A model generated the notes under the pieces. That model saw nothing but the letters and a program-made list of their open reading frames with translations. It had not been told where the DNA came from and did not search any database. The translations under genes and the position numbers were made by a program. Shown piece by piece: positions 8,420 to 17,462 of a stretch of DNA of 64,000 nt. The stretch's first letter is position 1; the number at the start of each line of letters is the position of its first letter. The DNA comes from an uncultured Oscillospiraceae bacterium. Its GTDB lineage: Bacteria; Bacillota; Clostridia; Oscillospirales; Oscillospiraceae. The stretch lies in NCBI GenBank assembly GCA_947630375.1, contig CANRHH010000004.1, positions 24,698 through 88,697 on the forward strand. Direction: 5' to 3'.

Positions 8420-9223
8420 TCACTGTCCGTCCGTTTTCGGCCGCATGGGGATGGCGGCAATGAGCTGCCTGGTATATGCGTGCCGGGGATGGAGGAAAAC
8501 CTCCTCCGCCGGCCCGTCCTCCACGATTTTCCCCCGCTGCATCACCACCACCCGGCCGCACAGCCGGCGGACCAGGTTCAGATCGTGGCTGATAAACAGC
8601 ACGGCCATGCCCAGCTCCCGGTTCAGCCGCTTTAAAAGGGCGAGGATCTGGGCCTGGATGGTCACGTCCAGGGCGGTGGTGGGCTCGTCGGCCAGGAGCA
8701 GCTTGGGCCGGCCGATCAGCGCCGCCGCGATCATCACCCGCTGGAGCATCCCGCCGGAGAGCTGGTGGGGATATTTTTTATACAGAAGCTCCGGCTCGGG
8801 CAGATCCGCCCAGGCCATGGCCTCCAAAGCCCGGGCCTTCTGCTCTGCCGCCGGGAGCCGGGTGTGTACCCGCAGGCACTCTTCCACCTGGGGGCCGATG
8901 CGCCGCACCGGGTTCAGGCTGGTCATGGGCTCCTGGAATACCACCGCCAATTCCTCTCCCTGGATCCGCCGCAGCTCCTTTTCGGAGCAGCGCAGCATCT
9001 CCCGGCCGTTGAGCCGGACGCTGCCCTGGGTCTCCGTCCGGCCCTGGGGCAGCAGGCCGCTGACGCTCATGGCGGTGACAGTCTTGCCGCTGCCGCTCTC
9101 GCCCACCAGGCCCAGCATCTCCCCGCCGGCCATGGAAAAGGACACCCCATCCACCGCCCAGCGCTCCGGCGCGGCGGAGAGGAAATGCACCCGCAGATTT
9201 TCCACTTTCAGAAGCTCTTCCAT
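8420..9223 (-). CDS. Oligopeptide/dipeptide ABC importer, ATP-binding protein (DppD/OppD-like)
   Basis: A 267-residue ATPase, partner of the downstream one in powering uptake. It shows Walker [13 protein letters not shown]-loop [10 protein letters not shown], signature LSGGMLQR (a common OppD variant of LSGGQ), Walker [13 protein letters not shown], and the switch motif ISHDLN. It lies 4 bases after the permease gene and about 20 bases before the next ATPase gene, consistent with translational coupling. The C-terminal [11 protein letters not shown] is a family hallmark. Ligand specificity is set by the binding protein, not here. Confidence 0.94.
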   Translation of the reverse strand: MEELLKVENLRVHFLSAAPERWAVDGVSFSMAGGEMLGLVGESGSGKTVTAMSVSGLLPQGRTETQGSVRLNGREMLRCSEKELRRIQGEELAVVFQEPMTSLNPVRRIGPQVEECLRVHTRLPAAEQKARALEAMAWADLPEPELLYKKYPHQLSGGMLQRVMIAAALIGRPKLLLADEPTTALDVTIQAQILALLKRLNRELGMAVLFISHDLNLVRRLCGRVVVMQRGKIVEDGPAEEVFLHPRHAYTRQLIAAIPMRPKTDGQ

Positions 9224-9227
9224 AGGT

Positions 9228-10037
9228 TCACGCTCCGTTTTGCCGCTGGAGTCCCTCGCTCAGCAGGCTGAAGCCCAGCACCAGCAGCACCACGGCCCCG
9301 CCGGCGCCGAAGGCGTACCAGGGGGCGCTCTGGAGATAGGTCTGGCTGTCGCTGAGCATCAGGCCCAGGCTGGCCTCAGTGGGCTGCACGCCGATGCCCA
9401 GAAAGCTCATGCTGGCCTCGCTCAAAATGGCGTTGTTGAAGCCGATGGTGACCGCCGGCAGCAGCACCGGAAAGGTGTTGGGCAGGATGTGCCGGAAGAG
9501 GATGCGGAAGCTGCCCACCCCCATGATCCGGGCGCTCTTGATATAGTTCTGGTCCCGGCAGCGGGCGAACTCCCCCCGGGTCAGCCGGGCGAAGCTGGGG
9601 ATGAACAGGATCCCCAGGGCCAGGACCACGTTGCCGGCCCCGGGCCCGGTGAGGCTCACCACCACCAGGGCCAGCAAAATGGCCGGAAAAGCGGTGATAG
9701 AGTCGCAGATCCGGGTGAGCACCAGGTCCGCCAGGCCCCCGTAATAGCCGCAGAGGCTGCCGATGAGCACCCCCAAGACGCAGCTGAAAAGCACCACACA
9801 CAGGGCGATGAGAAAGCTGCTGTCCGCCCCCTGGAGCACCCGGCTGAAAATGTCCCGGCCGAAGTTGTCGGTCCCCAGCAGATGGGCCGGGGAGGGGGGC
9901 TGGAACTTGGCGGAGGCGTCCATGGCGGTGGGACTGTAGGGGGTCCAGAAAGCCCCCAACAGGATCAGCAGCGTCATGACACCGCTGAGGACGGCCCCGC
10001 TATAGAGAAAGGAATTTCCTTTTGTTTTCTTCTTCAT
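9228..10037 (-). CDS. Peptide-type ABC importer permease (DppC/OppC-like)
   Basis: A 269-residue inner permease subunit. After one N-terminal membrane segment comes the characteristic FQPPSPAHLLGTDNFGRDIF of OppC/DppC proteins, then five hydrophobic segments. The EAA coupling loop is visible as SEASMSFLGIGVQPTEASLG near the C-terminus, where it docks on the ATPases. It starts at ATG 10037, about 10 bases after the preceding permease gene, and is clearly part of the operon. Confidence 0.95.
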   Translation of the reverse strand: MKKKTKGNSFLYSGAVLSGVMTLLILLGAFWTPYSPTAMDASAKFQPPSPAHLLGTDNFGRDIFSRVLQGADSSFLIALCVVLFSCVLGVLIGSLCGYYGGLADLVLTRICDSITAFPAILLALVVVSLTGPGAGNVVLALGILFIPSFARLTRGEFARCRDQNYIKSARIMGVGSFRILFRHILPNTFPVLLPAVTIGFNNAILSEASMSFLGIGVQPTEASLGLMLSDSQTYLQSAPWYAFGAGGAVVLLVLGFSLLSEGLQRQNGA

Positions 10038-10047
10038 ACGTTTTTCC

Positions 10048-10989
10048 TCAGCGCAGGCGAATGCGCGGGTCGGCCAGCTGATAGAGCAGGTCGGCGGCGA
10101 AATTCACCAGCACGATCCAGGCCGCCAGCAGCACCACGATGGCCTGCGCCACCGGGAAGTCCCGGTTGGAGATACTGGCCAGCAGCAGCCGGCCTATGCC
10201 GGGCACGGTGAACACCTGTTCGATGATGATGCTGGCCGTCATGATCTCCGCCAGAGACACGGCCATGAAGGTGATCACCGGGATCAGGGCATTGGGCAGG
10301 GCGTGCCACAGCAGCTGCCGGGCCCGGCTGCCGCCCCGGCTGCGGGCGGTGCGGATATAGTCCTGCTCCATCTCCTGGCGGATGGCCCCCCGCAGGAGCT
10401 TGACGGTCATGGCCGTCCGGGGCAGGGCGATGGACAGGGCCGGGAACACCAGGTAGGCCAGGCACCCGGTCCAGCTGTCCTCATAGGAGACAAAGGCCCC
10501 CGGGGAAAACAGCCGCAGCACCAGCCCGAAGAGCCAGCAGGCCAGCATCCCGATGAAAAAGGGCGGGACGCTCATCACGACCTGGTCCAGGGCGGCAAAG
10601 AGATTGTCCAGCGCGCGGCTGCGGATGCTCCCGGCCAGGACCCCCAGGGGGATGGACAGGAGCAGGGTAAAGAGGAAGGACAGCCCCGTCAGCAGCCCCG
10701 TCAGGGGCAGCTTGTCCGAGAGCATGTCCCAGACCGGCATATGATAGCTGTAGCTCTCGCCGAAATCCCCCCGGAGGACCCCGGCCAGCCAGGCAAAGTA
10801 GCGCGCCAGCACCGGCCGGTCCAGCCCCAGCTGGGAGCGCAGGGCCGCCCGGGCCTCCGGCGTGGCCTCGGTGCCCAGCAGCTTAGTGGTGGGGTCCCCG
10901 GGGATGACCTGAAAGGCCAGAAAGGCGAGGAGAGAAACAAGGAACAATGTAATAATGAGAGCCGCGATTTTTCTGAGGATCTGTTTCAT
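10048..10989 (-). CDS. Peptide-type ABC importer permease (DppB/OppB-like)
   Basis: A 313-residue permease starting at ATG 10989 behind AAGGAGGTGAGG; an upstream in-frame ATG would overlap the binding-protein gene. The N-terminal FLVSLLAFLAFQVIPGDPT and RSQLGLDRPVLARYFAWL are standard for DppB/OppB. About six membrane segments follow, and the coupling loop is RSRGGSRARQLLWHALPNA. It pairs with the next gene to form the channel. It lies about 25 bases downstream of the lipoprotein gene. Confidence 0.95.
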   Translation of the reverse strand: MKQILRKIAALIITLFLVSLLAFLAFQVIPGDPTTKLLGTEATPEARAALRSQLGLDRPVLARYFAWLAGVLRGDFGESYSYHMPVWDMLSDKLPLTGLLTGLSFLFTLLLSIPLGVLAGSIRSRALDNLFAALDQVVMSVPPFFIGMLACWLFGLVLRLFSPGAFVSYEDSWTGCLAYLVFPALSIALPRTAMTVKLLRGAIRQEMEQDYIRTARSRGGSRARQLLWHALPNALIPVITFMAVSLAEIMTASIIIEQVFTVPGIGRLLLASISNRDFPVAQAIVVLLAAWIVLVNFAADLLYQLADPRIRLR

Positions 10990-11014
10990 CTCCTCACCTC
11001 CTTGGATGCCACGC

Positions 11015-12562
11015 TTACGCGGCAAAATGCAGTAAACTCATGTCGATCACGTACAGGGGATAGAACGTGAAGCCCTCCAAAGCCGGGTTGATGGCCACGA
11101 AGTCCGCCAGGTCCTGGGTATAGACGTTGGCGGCCGTCTCGCTGAGGATCTCCAGGCAGCGCATGTACTGCTCTGTCTGCTCCGCCTCGCTGAGACTGGG
11201 GTCCTGGGCCAGGGCATAGGCCGCGTCGTAGTCCGGATTGGAGTAGTTGATCATGTTCTTGCCGTTATCCGAGACCCAGCGGGCCAGCATGGCGCTGGCG
11301 GTCAGGCTGCTGGCGTCAAAGCCGGAGACGGTGGTCTCGAAGTTCCGGGCGCCGTATACGTCTGTGAGCCAGGTGTTCCAGTCCACCTGCTGCACCTGGG
11401 CCGTGATGCCCGCCTCTTTCAGCTGCTCGGCCAGGACCAGGGCCGTGTCCACATGGGGGCCGTAGTTGCTGGGGACCGTGATGGTGAACGAGAAGCCGTC
11501 CGGGTATCCCGCCTGGGTCAGCAGCTCCTTGGCCTTCTCCACGTCATGGGGGTAGGCGTCGGCCAGGGAGGGGTCAAAATACTTGCCGAAGGCCGGATAC
11601 ATGGAGGAGCCCACCCGGGTCCCGTGGCCCTCGGCGGTCAGCTCCATCATGGCGGGCACATCTACCGCGTAGCACAGGGCCTGGCGCACCCGCACATCGT
11701 CGAAGGGGGCCACGGCGTTGTTCAGGTACAGGGCCTGGACCAGATTCATGGTCCCTTCCTCCACCTTGTAGCCGTTGGTCAGGTTGTTCACCTGGTCGAT
11801 GGTCAGGTGGGCCACCAGATCCAGCGCCCCGCCGTTGAGGGCGGTGAAGAGGGCGTTGTTGTCCTCAAAGATCCGGTAAGTCACCCGGTCCAGACTGGCG
11901 GGGGTCCCGTAGTAGTCCCCGTTTTTCTCCAGGATCACGTTCTCCTGGACGCTGCGGGACACGTACTTGAAGGGGCCGGTGCCCACCGGCGCTGTGGCCT
12001 GGTCCGCGTAGTCCCTGGGCACGATGTACACGCTGGACACGTAGCTCAGGAAATCCGGGTTGGGCGCATCCAGCGTCACGGTGACGGTGTTCCCCTCCGC
12101 GGACACGTGGGCAGCAGAAAGCGCCGTGACCAGGGCGGAAGTCACCGAGGTCGCGGCGCAGGTCTCAAACGAGTAAAGCACGTCATCCGCTGTGCAGGCC
12201 GCGCCGTTGTGGAAGACCACGCCCTCCCGCAGGGGGAAGGTATAGGTCAGCCCGTCGTCCGACACATTGGCGCCGGAAGCGACCGCACAGACAAAATTTC
12301 CGTCCGAATCGGGCTTTACCAGCCCTTCAAAGACGTTAAACATGACCTCTCGAGTTCCTGCCGCCGTCATCTGATAGGGGTCAAGACTGTCATCCAGGTC
12401 CTGGGCGATACCCACGGTGATCTCATTGACCGGGGCCGCCGGGGAAGAAGGCGCAATTTCGTCGCTGGGAGCGGGCGTTTCGGAAGTTGTTCCTCCGCAG
12501 CCGCAGAGTGAACACATCAAAACAACCGCCGCCAGGAAAATTGCAAGAGACCGATACTTCAT
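11015..12562 (-). CDS. Peptide-type ABC importer, substrate-binding lipoprotein (SBP family 5)
   Basis: A 515-residue binding protein starting at ATG 12562 behind AAGGAG. It has a lipoprotein signal: MKYRSLAIFLAAVVLM, then lipobox LCGC, followed by a Ser/Pro-rich linker. The mature part shows the family 5 signature (LREGVVFHNGAACTADDVLYS) and the Tyr- and Ala-rich hinge QALCYAVDVPAMM. Family 5 proteins bind di- and oligopeptides or nickel and heme-like ligands. The neighbouring C-S lyase gene makes sulfur-containing peptides or thioethers a reasonable guess, but the ligand is not readable. Confidence 0.93.
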   Translation of the reverse strand: MKYRSLAIFLAAVVLMCSLCGCGGTTSETPAPSDEIAPSSPAAPVNEITVGIAQDLDDSLDPYQMTAAGTREVMFNVFEGLVKPDSDGNFVCAVASGANVSDDGLTYTFPLREGVVFHNGAACTADDVLYSFETCAATSVTSALVTALSAAHVSAEGNTVTVTLDAPNPDFLSYVSSVYIVPRDYADQATAPVGTGPFKYVSRSVQENVILEKNGDYYGTPASLDRVTYRIFEDNNALFTALNGGALDLVAHLTIDQVNNLTNGYKVEEGTMNLVQALYLNNAVAPFDDVRVRQALCYAVDVPAMMELTAEGHGTRVGSSMYPAFGKYFDPSLADAYPHDVEKAKELLTQAGYPDGFSFTITVPSNYGPHVDTALVLAEQLKEAGITAQVQQVDWNTWLTDVYGARNFETTVSGFDASSLTASAMLARWVSDNGKNMINYSNPDYDAAYALAQDPSLSEAEQTEQYMRCLEILSETAANVYTQDLADFVAINPALEGFTFYPLYVIDMSLLHFAA

Positions 12563-12643
12563 TGCTTTTCTCCTTCCGCCGCCTTCGCGGGCGGCGTTAC
12601 AACAAAAAGTCATCTTCTCCCATTATTAAATTGTCCGTTGCCT

Positions 12644-12672
12644 ATTGTAGAGCATAGGCGGCAAAAGTGCAA
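12644..12672 (-). promoter_or_regulatory. Promoter of the ABC importer operon
   Basis: On the minus strand: -35 TTGCAC at 12667-12672, 17-base spacer, -10 TACAAT at 12644-12649. It lies about 80 bases before the lipoprotein ATG and downstream of the patB stop, so the importer can be transcribed apart from patB. Confidence 0.65.
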
Positions 12673-12705
12673 GAGTTATTTCAAAGAAATACCCGGTAAA
12701 AGATA

Positions 12706-13902
12706 TCAAAGAAATACATATTTTTGCAGCCGCTCCATGGCCTCCCGGAGCTTGGCCATGGGCAGGGCCAGGTTCATGCGGATGCTCTCTGGCCAGATGA
12801 AGTCCTCCCCGTTCTGCCACACAACGCCCACTTCCACGCCCCGGCGCAGCAGGGCCCCGATGCTCTCGCCCCGGGCCCGGCACCAGCCGGCGCAGTCCAG
12901 AAACAGCATGTAGGTCCCCTCCGGCCGGAACACCGACACCCCGGGGAAATGTGAGCGGATGAAGTCCACCGCGTAGGTCACGTTTTCGTCCACCGCCCGG
13001 CACATCTGCTCCGCCCAGGCCTCCCCCTCGGGGCTGTAGGCCCCCACCAGGGCGTGCATGGACAGGACGTTGCAGCTGTTGTAATGGCTCAGAGAGCTCT
13101 GGCGGCGGAGCCGGTGGCGCAGATAGGGGTTATAGACGATGTGATAGGAGCCGATGAGCCCGGCCAAACTGAAGGTCTTGCTGGGGGCGTAAAAGGCGAT
13201 GGTCCGGTTTTTCGCGTCCTCGGACACCAGTTGGGCGGGGGTGTGCGTGTGCCCGGGCAGAATGATGTCCGACCAGATCTCGTCGGAGAGGACCAGACAG
13301 TCGTTGGCGGCGTAGACCGCCATGGCTTTTTCGACCTCCCAGCGCTCCCAGACCCGGCCGGTGGGGTTGTGAGGGGAGCAGAAGATGGCCAGGTGGATCC
13401 GATGCTCCTTCAGCTTCCGGTCCATATCCTCGTAGTCCATGCGCCAGACGCCGTTTTCATCCCGGACCAGGGCGCTGTGGACAATGGGGCGGCCCAGATT
13501 CTCCAAAGTGTGGGTGAAGCCCACATAGGTGGGCGCGTGGACCAGGATCTTATCCCCGGGGACGGTGAAGGCCTGCACCGCGGCGCTGACCCCGCCCAGC
13601 ACGCCGTTTTCATAGCCGATGTGCTCCTTCTCCAGGGCCGCCGCGCCGTTGCGCCGCCGCTGCCAGGAGAGAATGCTGTCATAATAGGCCTCCGACATGG
13701 GGAAATACCCGAAGCTGGGCAGCTCCAGCCGGGCCTTCAGCGCCTCCAAGACCGGCGGTGCGGTGGGGTAGCTCATGTCCGCGACCCACATGGGGATGGG
13801 CTCGAAGCCCTCCCGGACCCGGACGCCCTCAAAGGGGAGCTGGTCCGCGGCCAGGGAGTCTCTCCCCCGGCGCTCCACAAAGGTGGTAAAATCGTATTCC
13901 AT
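12706..13902 (-). CDS. patB: PatB/MalY family C-S lyase (cystathionine beta-lyase type aminotransferase)
   Basis: A 398-residue fold-type I PLP enzyme that cleaves C-S bonds of cystathionine, cysteine or related thioethers to thiol, pyruvate and ammonia. Visible are CSPHNPTGRVW (175-185), SDEIWSD (206-212) and the PLP lysine in PSKTFSLAG (Lys242). The N-terminal PMWVADMSYPTAPPV is the MalY/PatB hallmark. It starts at ATG 13902 with AAGGAG upstream, only 32 bases after the AraC-type gene, so the two are probably co-transcribed. The importer operon follows on the same strand. True substrate unknown. Confidence 0.92.
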   Translation of the reverse strand: MEYDFTTFVERRGRDSLAADQLPFEGVRVREGFEPIPMWVADMSYPTAPPVLEALKARLELPSFGYFPMSEAYYDSILSWQRRRNGAAALEKEHIGYENGVLGGVSAAVQAFTVPGDKILVHAPTYVGFTHTLENLGRPIVHSALVRDENGVWRMDYEDMDRKLKEHRIHLAIFCSPHNPTGRVWERWEVEKAMAVYAANDCLVLSDEIWSDIILPGHTHTPAQLVSEDAKNRTIAFYAPSKTFSLAGLIGSYHIVYNPYLRHRLRRQSSLSHYNSCNVLSMHALVGAYSPEGEAWAEQMCRAVDENVTYAVDFIRSHFPGVSVFRPEGTYMLFLDCAGWCRARGESIGALLRRGVEVGVVWQNGEDFIWPESIRMNLALPMAKLREAMERLQKYVFL

Positions 13903-13934
13903 AGCGTTCTCCTTGGTATATGGTTTTTCTCAGC

Positions 13935-14777
13935 TTATTTTTTCAGCGCCCCCGGGTTGATGCCGAAGGTCTCCCGAAAGGCCCGGTGAAAGGAGGAGTA
14001 ATCCGCAAAGCCGCTGTCCGCCGCCGCCTTGTTCACCGGCACCCCCTCCCGGATCAGCCGGGCCGCGCTCATGAGCCGCTTCTGGCGCACATAGGCGTGG
14101 ACGGTGCTGCCCGTCTGGGCCTTGAACAGGCGCATAAAGTGGTACTTGCTCAGGTAGACCTGCTCCGCCAGCAGCTCCACGCTCAGCTCCCCGGACAGAT
14201 GCTCGTTGATATAGGACAGGGCCTGCTCGATCTTCTCATCGTAGAGGCCGGCGCTGCCCTGCTGGGCGGCTCCCATCCGGCAGACGAACACCAGCAGCTG
14301 GATGATCAGCGTGTCCCGCAGGGTCTGGGCCCCAAAGCCCTCGTCCCGCTGGGCCCACTCGTAGGCGGCGAACAGCCGCTCCATGGTCCGGCGCTGCTCC
14401 GGCCCGGGCACCAGCAGGTGCCGCCCCGGCCGGTCCGCCGCGTCAAAGCAGTTCATGAGCTGGGCCCCGGGCATGCCCCGGTCGAAAAAACGCCGGTCCA
14501 GATAGATGATGATCCGCTCATAAGGCTCGCTCTTGTCGATAAGGGCCTTGTGGATGGTGTGGTGCTTGACCAGAAGCACGTTCCAGGGCTGGAGCGCATA
14601 GGATTCTCCCTCCACGATGTAGTCCACCCGGCCCGAGAGCAGGATCACCGCCTTGTCAAAGTCGTGGAAATGAAAGTCCCGCTCCTGGCCGGCGGTGTCC
14701 CGCAGGTGAAAATAGCGGTAATTCTCCTTCAGGTAGCCCTCCCGGCTGTATTCTCCGGCGTTCTTCACAGGCCGCAT
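13935..14777 (-). CDS. AraC family transcriptional regulator (cupin sensor plus AraC HTH)
   Basis: A 280-residue regulator. The N-terminal cupin-like sensing domain contains the metal- or ligand-site-like HFHDFDKAVILLSG and the later VKHHTIHKA. The C-terminal 100 residues hold the double helix-turn-helix (LAEQVYLSKYHFMRLFKAQTG, then DSGFADYSSFHRAF). I chose ATG 14777 because an excellent promoter has its -10 at 14793-14798, ruling out the earlier in-frame starts; GAAGAGG lies just upstream. It leads into patB and probably controls patB and perhaps the peptide importer. Confidence 0.92.
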   Translation of the reverse strand: MRPVKNAGEYSREGYLKENYRYFHLRDTAGQERDFHFHDFDKAVILLSGRVDYIVEGESYALQPWNVLLVKHHTIHKALIDKSEPYERIIIYLDRRFFDRGMPGAQLMNCFDAADRPGRHLLVPGPEQRRTMERLFAAYEWAQRDEGFGAQTLRDTLIIQLLVFVCRMGAAQQGSAGLYDEKIEQALSYINEHLSGELSVELLAEQVYLSKYHFMRLFKAQTGSTVHAYVRQKRLMSAARLIREGVPVNKAAADSGFADYSSFHRAFRETFGINPGALKK

Positions 14778-14792
14778 CACCTCTTCGCCAAG

Positions 14793-14821
14793 AGTATACA
14801 GCATCTTTTGCCAGGTTTCAA
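14793..14821 (-). promoter_or_regulatory. Promoter of the AraC-type gene
   Basis: Minus strand: -35 TTGAAA at 14816-14821, 17-base spacer, -10 TATACT at 14793-14798. The expected leader is under 10 bases long, and this fixes the araC start at 14777. Confidence 0.75.
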
Positions 14822-14862
14822 GCACCAACCGCCGTTTCCTTGGCAAAAGCGCTTGCTGCCGG

Positions 14863-14893
14863 ATTCAAAAGAAAGACCTCCCTTTGGGAGGTC
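14863..14893 (-). terminator. Terminator of the 14899-15690 gene
   Basis: Minus strand stem GACCTCCC / GGGAGGTC (14875-14893), followed by TTTCTTTT. It separates this gene from the araC promoter downstream. Confidence 0.8.
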
Positions 14894-14898
14894 CTTTG

Positions 14899-15690
14899 TT
14901 AGATCATGCTTCTGTAGTCGTCGCAGCTGCTGATGCTGTCCGGCGGGAAGAACTCCTCCACCGGGAAGCGGATGCGGCTGAACAGGGTGCAGGGATCGTC
15001 CTCGGTGGTGCAGGGGCACTCTTTGTCGGGCAGGCTGTAGTCGTAGGCGGGCACCAAAAGCTGGGTATCCCGCTCCAGGCGGATGATGCTGAACTGGCCG
15101 ATGGTCACGAACCAGCGGCGGGCCGTATCCGTCAGCACCAGGGCCTCCGGGAAGGAGGCGGCGATGAAGGGCGGGATGGTCCGCTGCTCTAAGTCCGTGG
15201 GGAGCAGGCAGTCCGCGTCCACCAACTTCATGTGCAGGGCGATGGGGTCCACCGAGTCCACCACGGCGATGGGCAGATCGTCCGGCCCGGCCCCGGGCAG
15301 GGGACTTTCGGAGGAGAAGGTCTTGGAGCTGGCCACGCTGCCGAAGAGCATGACCCGCTTGTCGAACACGGCCAGACCGTTGACGGTCTCTCCGGCGGGG
15401 AAGGTCTCCCCGGTGACGCTGTAAAAGTAGGTGCAGTCAATGGTGTAGTAGCCCCGATTGAAGCTGATCGGTTCCACATGCACCGCCACATACAGAAGCT
15501 CCGCAGACTTCGGGCGTATGCTCAGCGCGCTTTCTATGTAGGACTGGGAGCTGACGGTGGGGAAAACCCGCAGATCGTCCACGCAGTCCTTGTCGCGGCA
15601 GCTGTCAAATATCTTCCTGGTGTTGATGCTCACGGCCTCGCGGATGCTCGCTGAGCTCTCCACGGGCCCGGGCACAACCTTGTCGGGCAT
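14899..15690 (-). CDS. Conserved clostridial protein of unknown function, 263 aa
   Basis: I do not recognise a named family. The N-terminal part has SINTRKIFDSCRDKDCVDDL, a Cys-containing block that I recall from many uncharacterised clostridial proteins. The C-terminal part has CPCTTEDDPC, a second Cys cluster, so metal or disulfide binding is possible. There is no signal peptide and no membrane segment. The central part is predicted mainly beta (VAVHVEPISFNRGYYTIDCTY). It starts at ATG 15690 with AGGAGG upstream and is a single-gene unit. A spore-envelope role is conceivable from the Cys-rich beta-type composition but unproven. Confidence 0.7.
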   Translation of the reverse strand: MPDKVVPGPVESSASIREAVSINTRKIFDSCRDKDCVDDLRVFPTVSSQSYIESALSIRPKSAELLYVAVHVEPISFNRGYYTIDCTYFYSVTGETFPAGETVNGLAVFDKRVMLFGSVASSKTFSSESPLPGAGPDDLPIAVVDSVDPIALHMKLVDADCLLPTDLEQRTIPPFIAASFPEALVLTDTARRWFVTIGQFSIIRLERDTQLLVPAYDYSLPDKECPCTTEDDPCTLFSRIRFPVEEFFPPDSISSCDDYRSMI

Positions 15691-15768
15691 AGTTATACCT
15701 CCTGTTGTCTGAATTGAAGGGCTTCAGTACAGTGTATGCGCCCGGCTCCCTTTTGTGTGATTTTCTGC

Positions 15769-15796
15769 TTGAAAATTTGTCCGGCTGACGTATAAT
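15769..15796 (+). promoter_or_regulatory. Promoter of the DUF4364/asnA operon
   Basis: -35 TTGAAA, 16-base spacer, -10 TATAAT, 33 bases before the ATG at 15829, with AAAGGAGG between. Confidence 0.75.
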
Positions 15797-15828
15797 AAGA
15801 GGGAGAACGGAGCAAAGGAGGCGGCCCC

Positions 15829-16344
15829 ATGGACCGGCTGGGCTTTATACACGATCCCCTGGATATCAAGATCCTGATCCTCTATGTACTGCGCAGGCTC
15901 CCCGCCCCGGCTTCGCCGGAGGAGCTGCTGGAGCTGTGCCAGTGTGACGGCGGCGTGGGCTACTTTGAGTATTCCGACTGCCTCAGTGAGCTGGTGGAGA
16001 ACGGCCACGTGCTCCAGACCGAGGACGGCTATCAGATCACCCAAAAGGGCGCCCGGAACGCGGACGCGGTGGAGAGCAGCCTGCCCTACTCGGTGCGGGC
16101 CAAGGCCCAAAAGCTTATCGCCCCGGTGGAGGAGCGGATGCGCCGGGAGGCCATGCTCACCGCCCGCCACGAGAACACCGAGGCCGGCTGCCTGGTGGAG
16201 CTGGCTATGGCCGACGGGAAGGGCGAGGTGTTCCGCCTGCGCTTCCTCTGCGCCGGGGAGGAGCAGGCCAAGCAGATCGAGAAAAAATTCCGCCGGGACG
16301 CGGAGGGGTACTACCAGAAGATCGCCGCGCTGATGACGGAATAA
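15829..16344 (+). CDS. DUF4364 family winged-helix protein
   Basis: A 171-residue cytosolic protein of the DUF4364 family, found in clostridia and predicted to be a transcription regulator. The N-terminal IHDPLDIKILILYVLRRL followed by a winged-helix-like GVGYFEYSDCLSELVENGHV and the wing TEDGYQITQKG are typical. The C-terminal half is an alpha/beta dimer-type domain. A ribosome site, AAAGGAGG, precedes ATG 15829. It lies 20 bases upstream of asnA in one operon, so it may regulate asnA or merely be co-expressed. No ligand motif is visible. Confidence 0.85.
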   Translation: MDRLGFIHDPLDIKILILYVLRRLPAPASPEELLELCQCDGGVGYFEYSDCLSELVENGHVLQTEDGYQITQKGARNADAVESSLPYSVRAKAQKLIAPVEERMRREAMLTARHENTEAGCLVELAMADGKGEVFRLRFLCAGEEQAKQIEKKFRRDAEGYYQKIAALMTE

Positions 16345-16364
16345 GAATAAAGGAGAGAGGCACC

Positions 16365-17381
16365 ATGAAAACGAGCATCCCCCAGGGCTACCAGAGCCCC
16401 CTGGGCATGTATGACACACAGAAGGCCATCAGCCTGCTCAAGCGCCTGTTTGAGGACCGGCTGGGGGCGCTGCTGAACCTGGTCCGGGTCTCCGCGCCCC
16501 TTTTTGTGGACGCGGCCTCGGGCCTGAACGACAACCTCAACGGCGTGGAGCGGCCCGTCAGCTTTGACATTCTCCGCTCGGACCGGCGGGCCGAAGTGGT
16601 CCAGTCCCTGGCCAAGTGGAAGCGGCTGGCCCTCAAGCGCTACGGCTTTTTCCCCGGCAAGGGCCTGGTGACGGATATGAACGCCATCCGCCGGGACGAG
16701 GACGAGCTGGACAATCTGCACTCGGTGTATGTGGACCAGTGGGACTGGGAGAAGGTGATCCTGCCGGAGAACCGGAACTTGGACTATCTGAAGCTGACGG
16801 TGATGGACATCGTCACCGCCATCTGTGACACCCAGGACACCATGCAGGCCATCTATCCCCAGCTCCAGTCTCTGGGCAAGCTGAAGCGGCGGGTCTCCTT
16901 CGTGACCGCCCAGCAGCTGGAAGATACGTACCCGGAGCTGACGCCCCGGCAGCGGGAGAACGCCTACTTAAAAGAGCACGGCACCGCCTTTATCATCGGC
17001 ATCGGCGGGGCCCTGACGGGCTCCGGCAAACCCCACGACGGCCGGGCCCCGGACTATGACGACTGGGCCCTGAACGGGGATATCCTGTTTTATAACGAGC
17101 TGCTGGGCTGCGCCTTTGAGGTGTCCTCCATGGGCATCCGGGTGGACCCGGTGTCTCTGGACCGGCAGCTGCGCCTGTCCGGCCACGAGGAGCGGCGGGC
17201 CCTGCCCTATCACCAGGCCCTGCTGGCCGGGGAGCTGCCCCTGACCATCGGCGGCGGCATCGGCCAGTCGCGGCTGTCCATGCTGCTGCTGGGCAAGGCC
17301 CATATCGGGGAGGTCCAGGCCTCCATCTGGGACGAGGCCACGGTGCAGACCTGCGCCGAGGCGGGCGTGACACTGCTTTGA
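16365..17381 (+). CDS. asnA: Aspartate-ammonia ligase (asparagine synthetase A)
   Basis: A 338-residue class II synthetase-like enzyme that makes asparagine from aspartate, ammonia and ATP. It shows the family start SPLGMYDTQKAISLLKRLFE, the block LNDNLNGVERPVSFDI, the ATP/aspartate region SVYVDQWDWEKVI, and the C-terminal TIGGGIGQSRLSMLLLGK with the motif 3 arginine. Length and motifs match the standard enzyme. RBS is AAAGGAGAG. The gene follows the DUF4364 gene and is closed by a strong terminator. Confidence 0.97.
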   Translation: MKTSIPQGYQSPLGMYDTQKAISLLKRLFEDRLGALLNLVRVSAPLFVDAASGLNDNLNGVERPVSFDILRSDRRAEVVQSLAKWKRLALKRYGFFPGKGLVTDMNAIRRDEDELDNLHSVYVDQWDWEKVILPENRNLDYLKLTVMDIVTAICDTQDTMQAIYPQLQSLGKLKRRVSFVTAQQLEDTYPELTPRQRENAYLKEHGTAFIIGIGGALTGSGKPHDGRAPDYDDWALNGDILFYNELLGCAFEVSSMGIRVDPVSLDRQLRLSGHEERRALPYHQALLAGELPLTIGGGIGQSRLSMLLLGKAHIGEVQASIWDEATVQTCAEAGVTLL

Positions 17382-17402
17382 TCAAATGCGACCCGCGCAC
17401 AA

Positions 17403-17433
17403 AAATCCGGCTGCTTTCGCAGCCGGATTTTTT
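17403..17433 (+). terminator. Terminator of asnA
   Basis: Stem AAATCCGGCTGC / GCAGCCGGATTT around a TTTC loop, then a T-run. It also faces the converging glycerophosphodiesterase gene. Confidence 0.9.
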
Positions 17434-17462
17434 GGATCTATGCGGTTTTGCGCACAGGCGGA

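Noticed and set aside
8121-10211. Long plus-strand open frame opposite the peptide importer genes
   Set aside because: It is antisense to three well-conserved ABC genes, has no ribosome site and no recognisable domains; long antisense frames are expected in GC-rich DNA.
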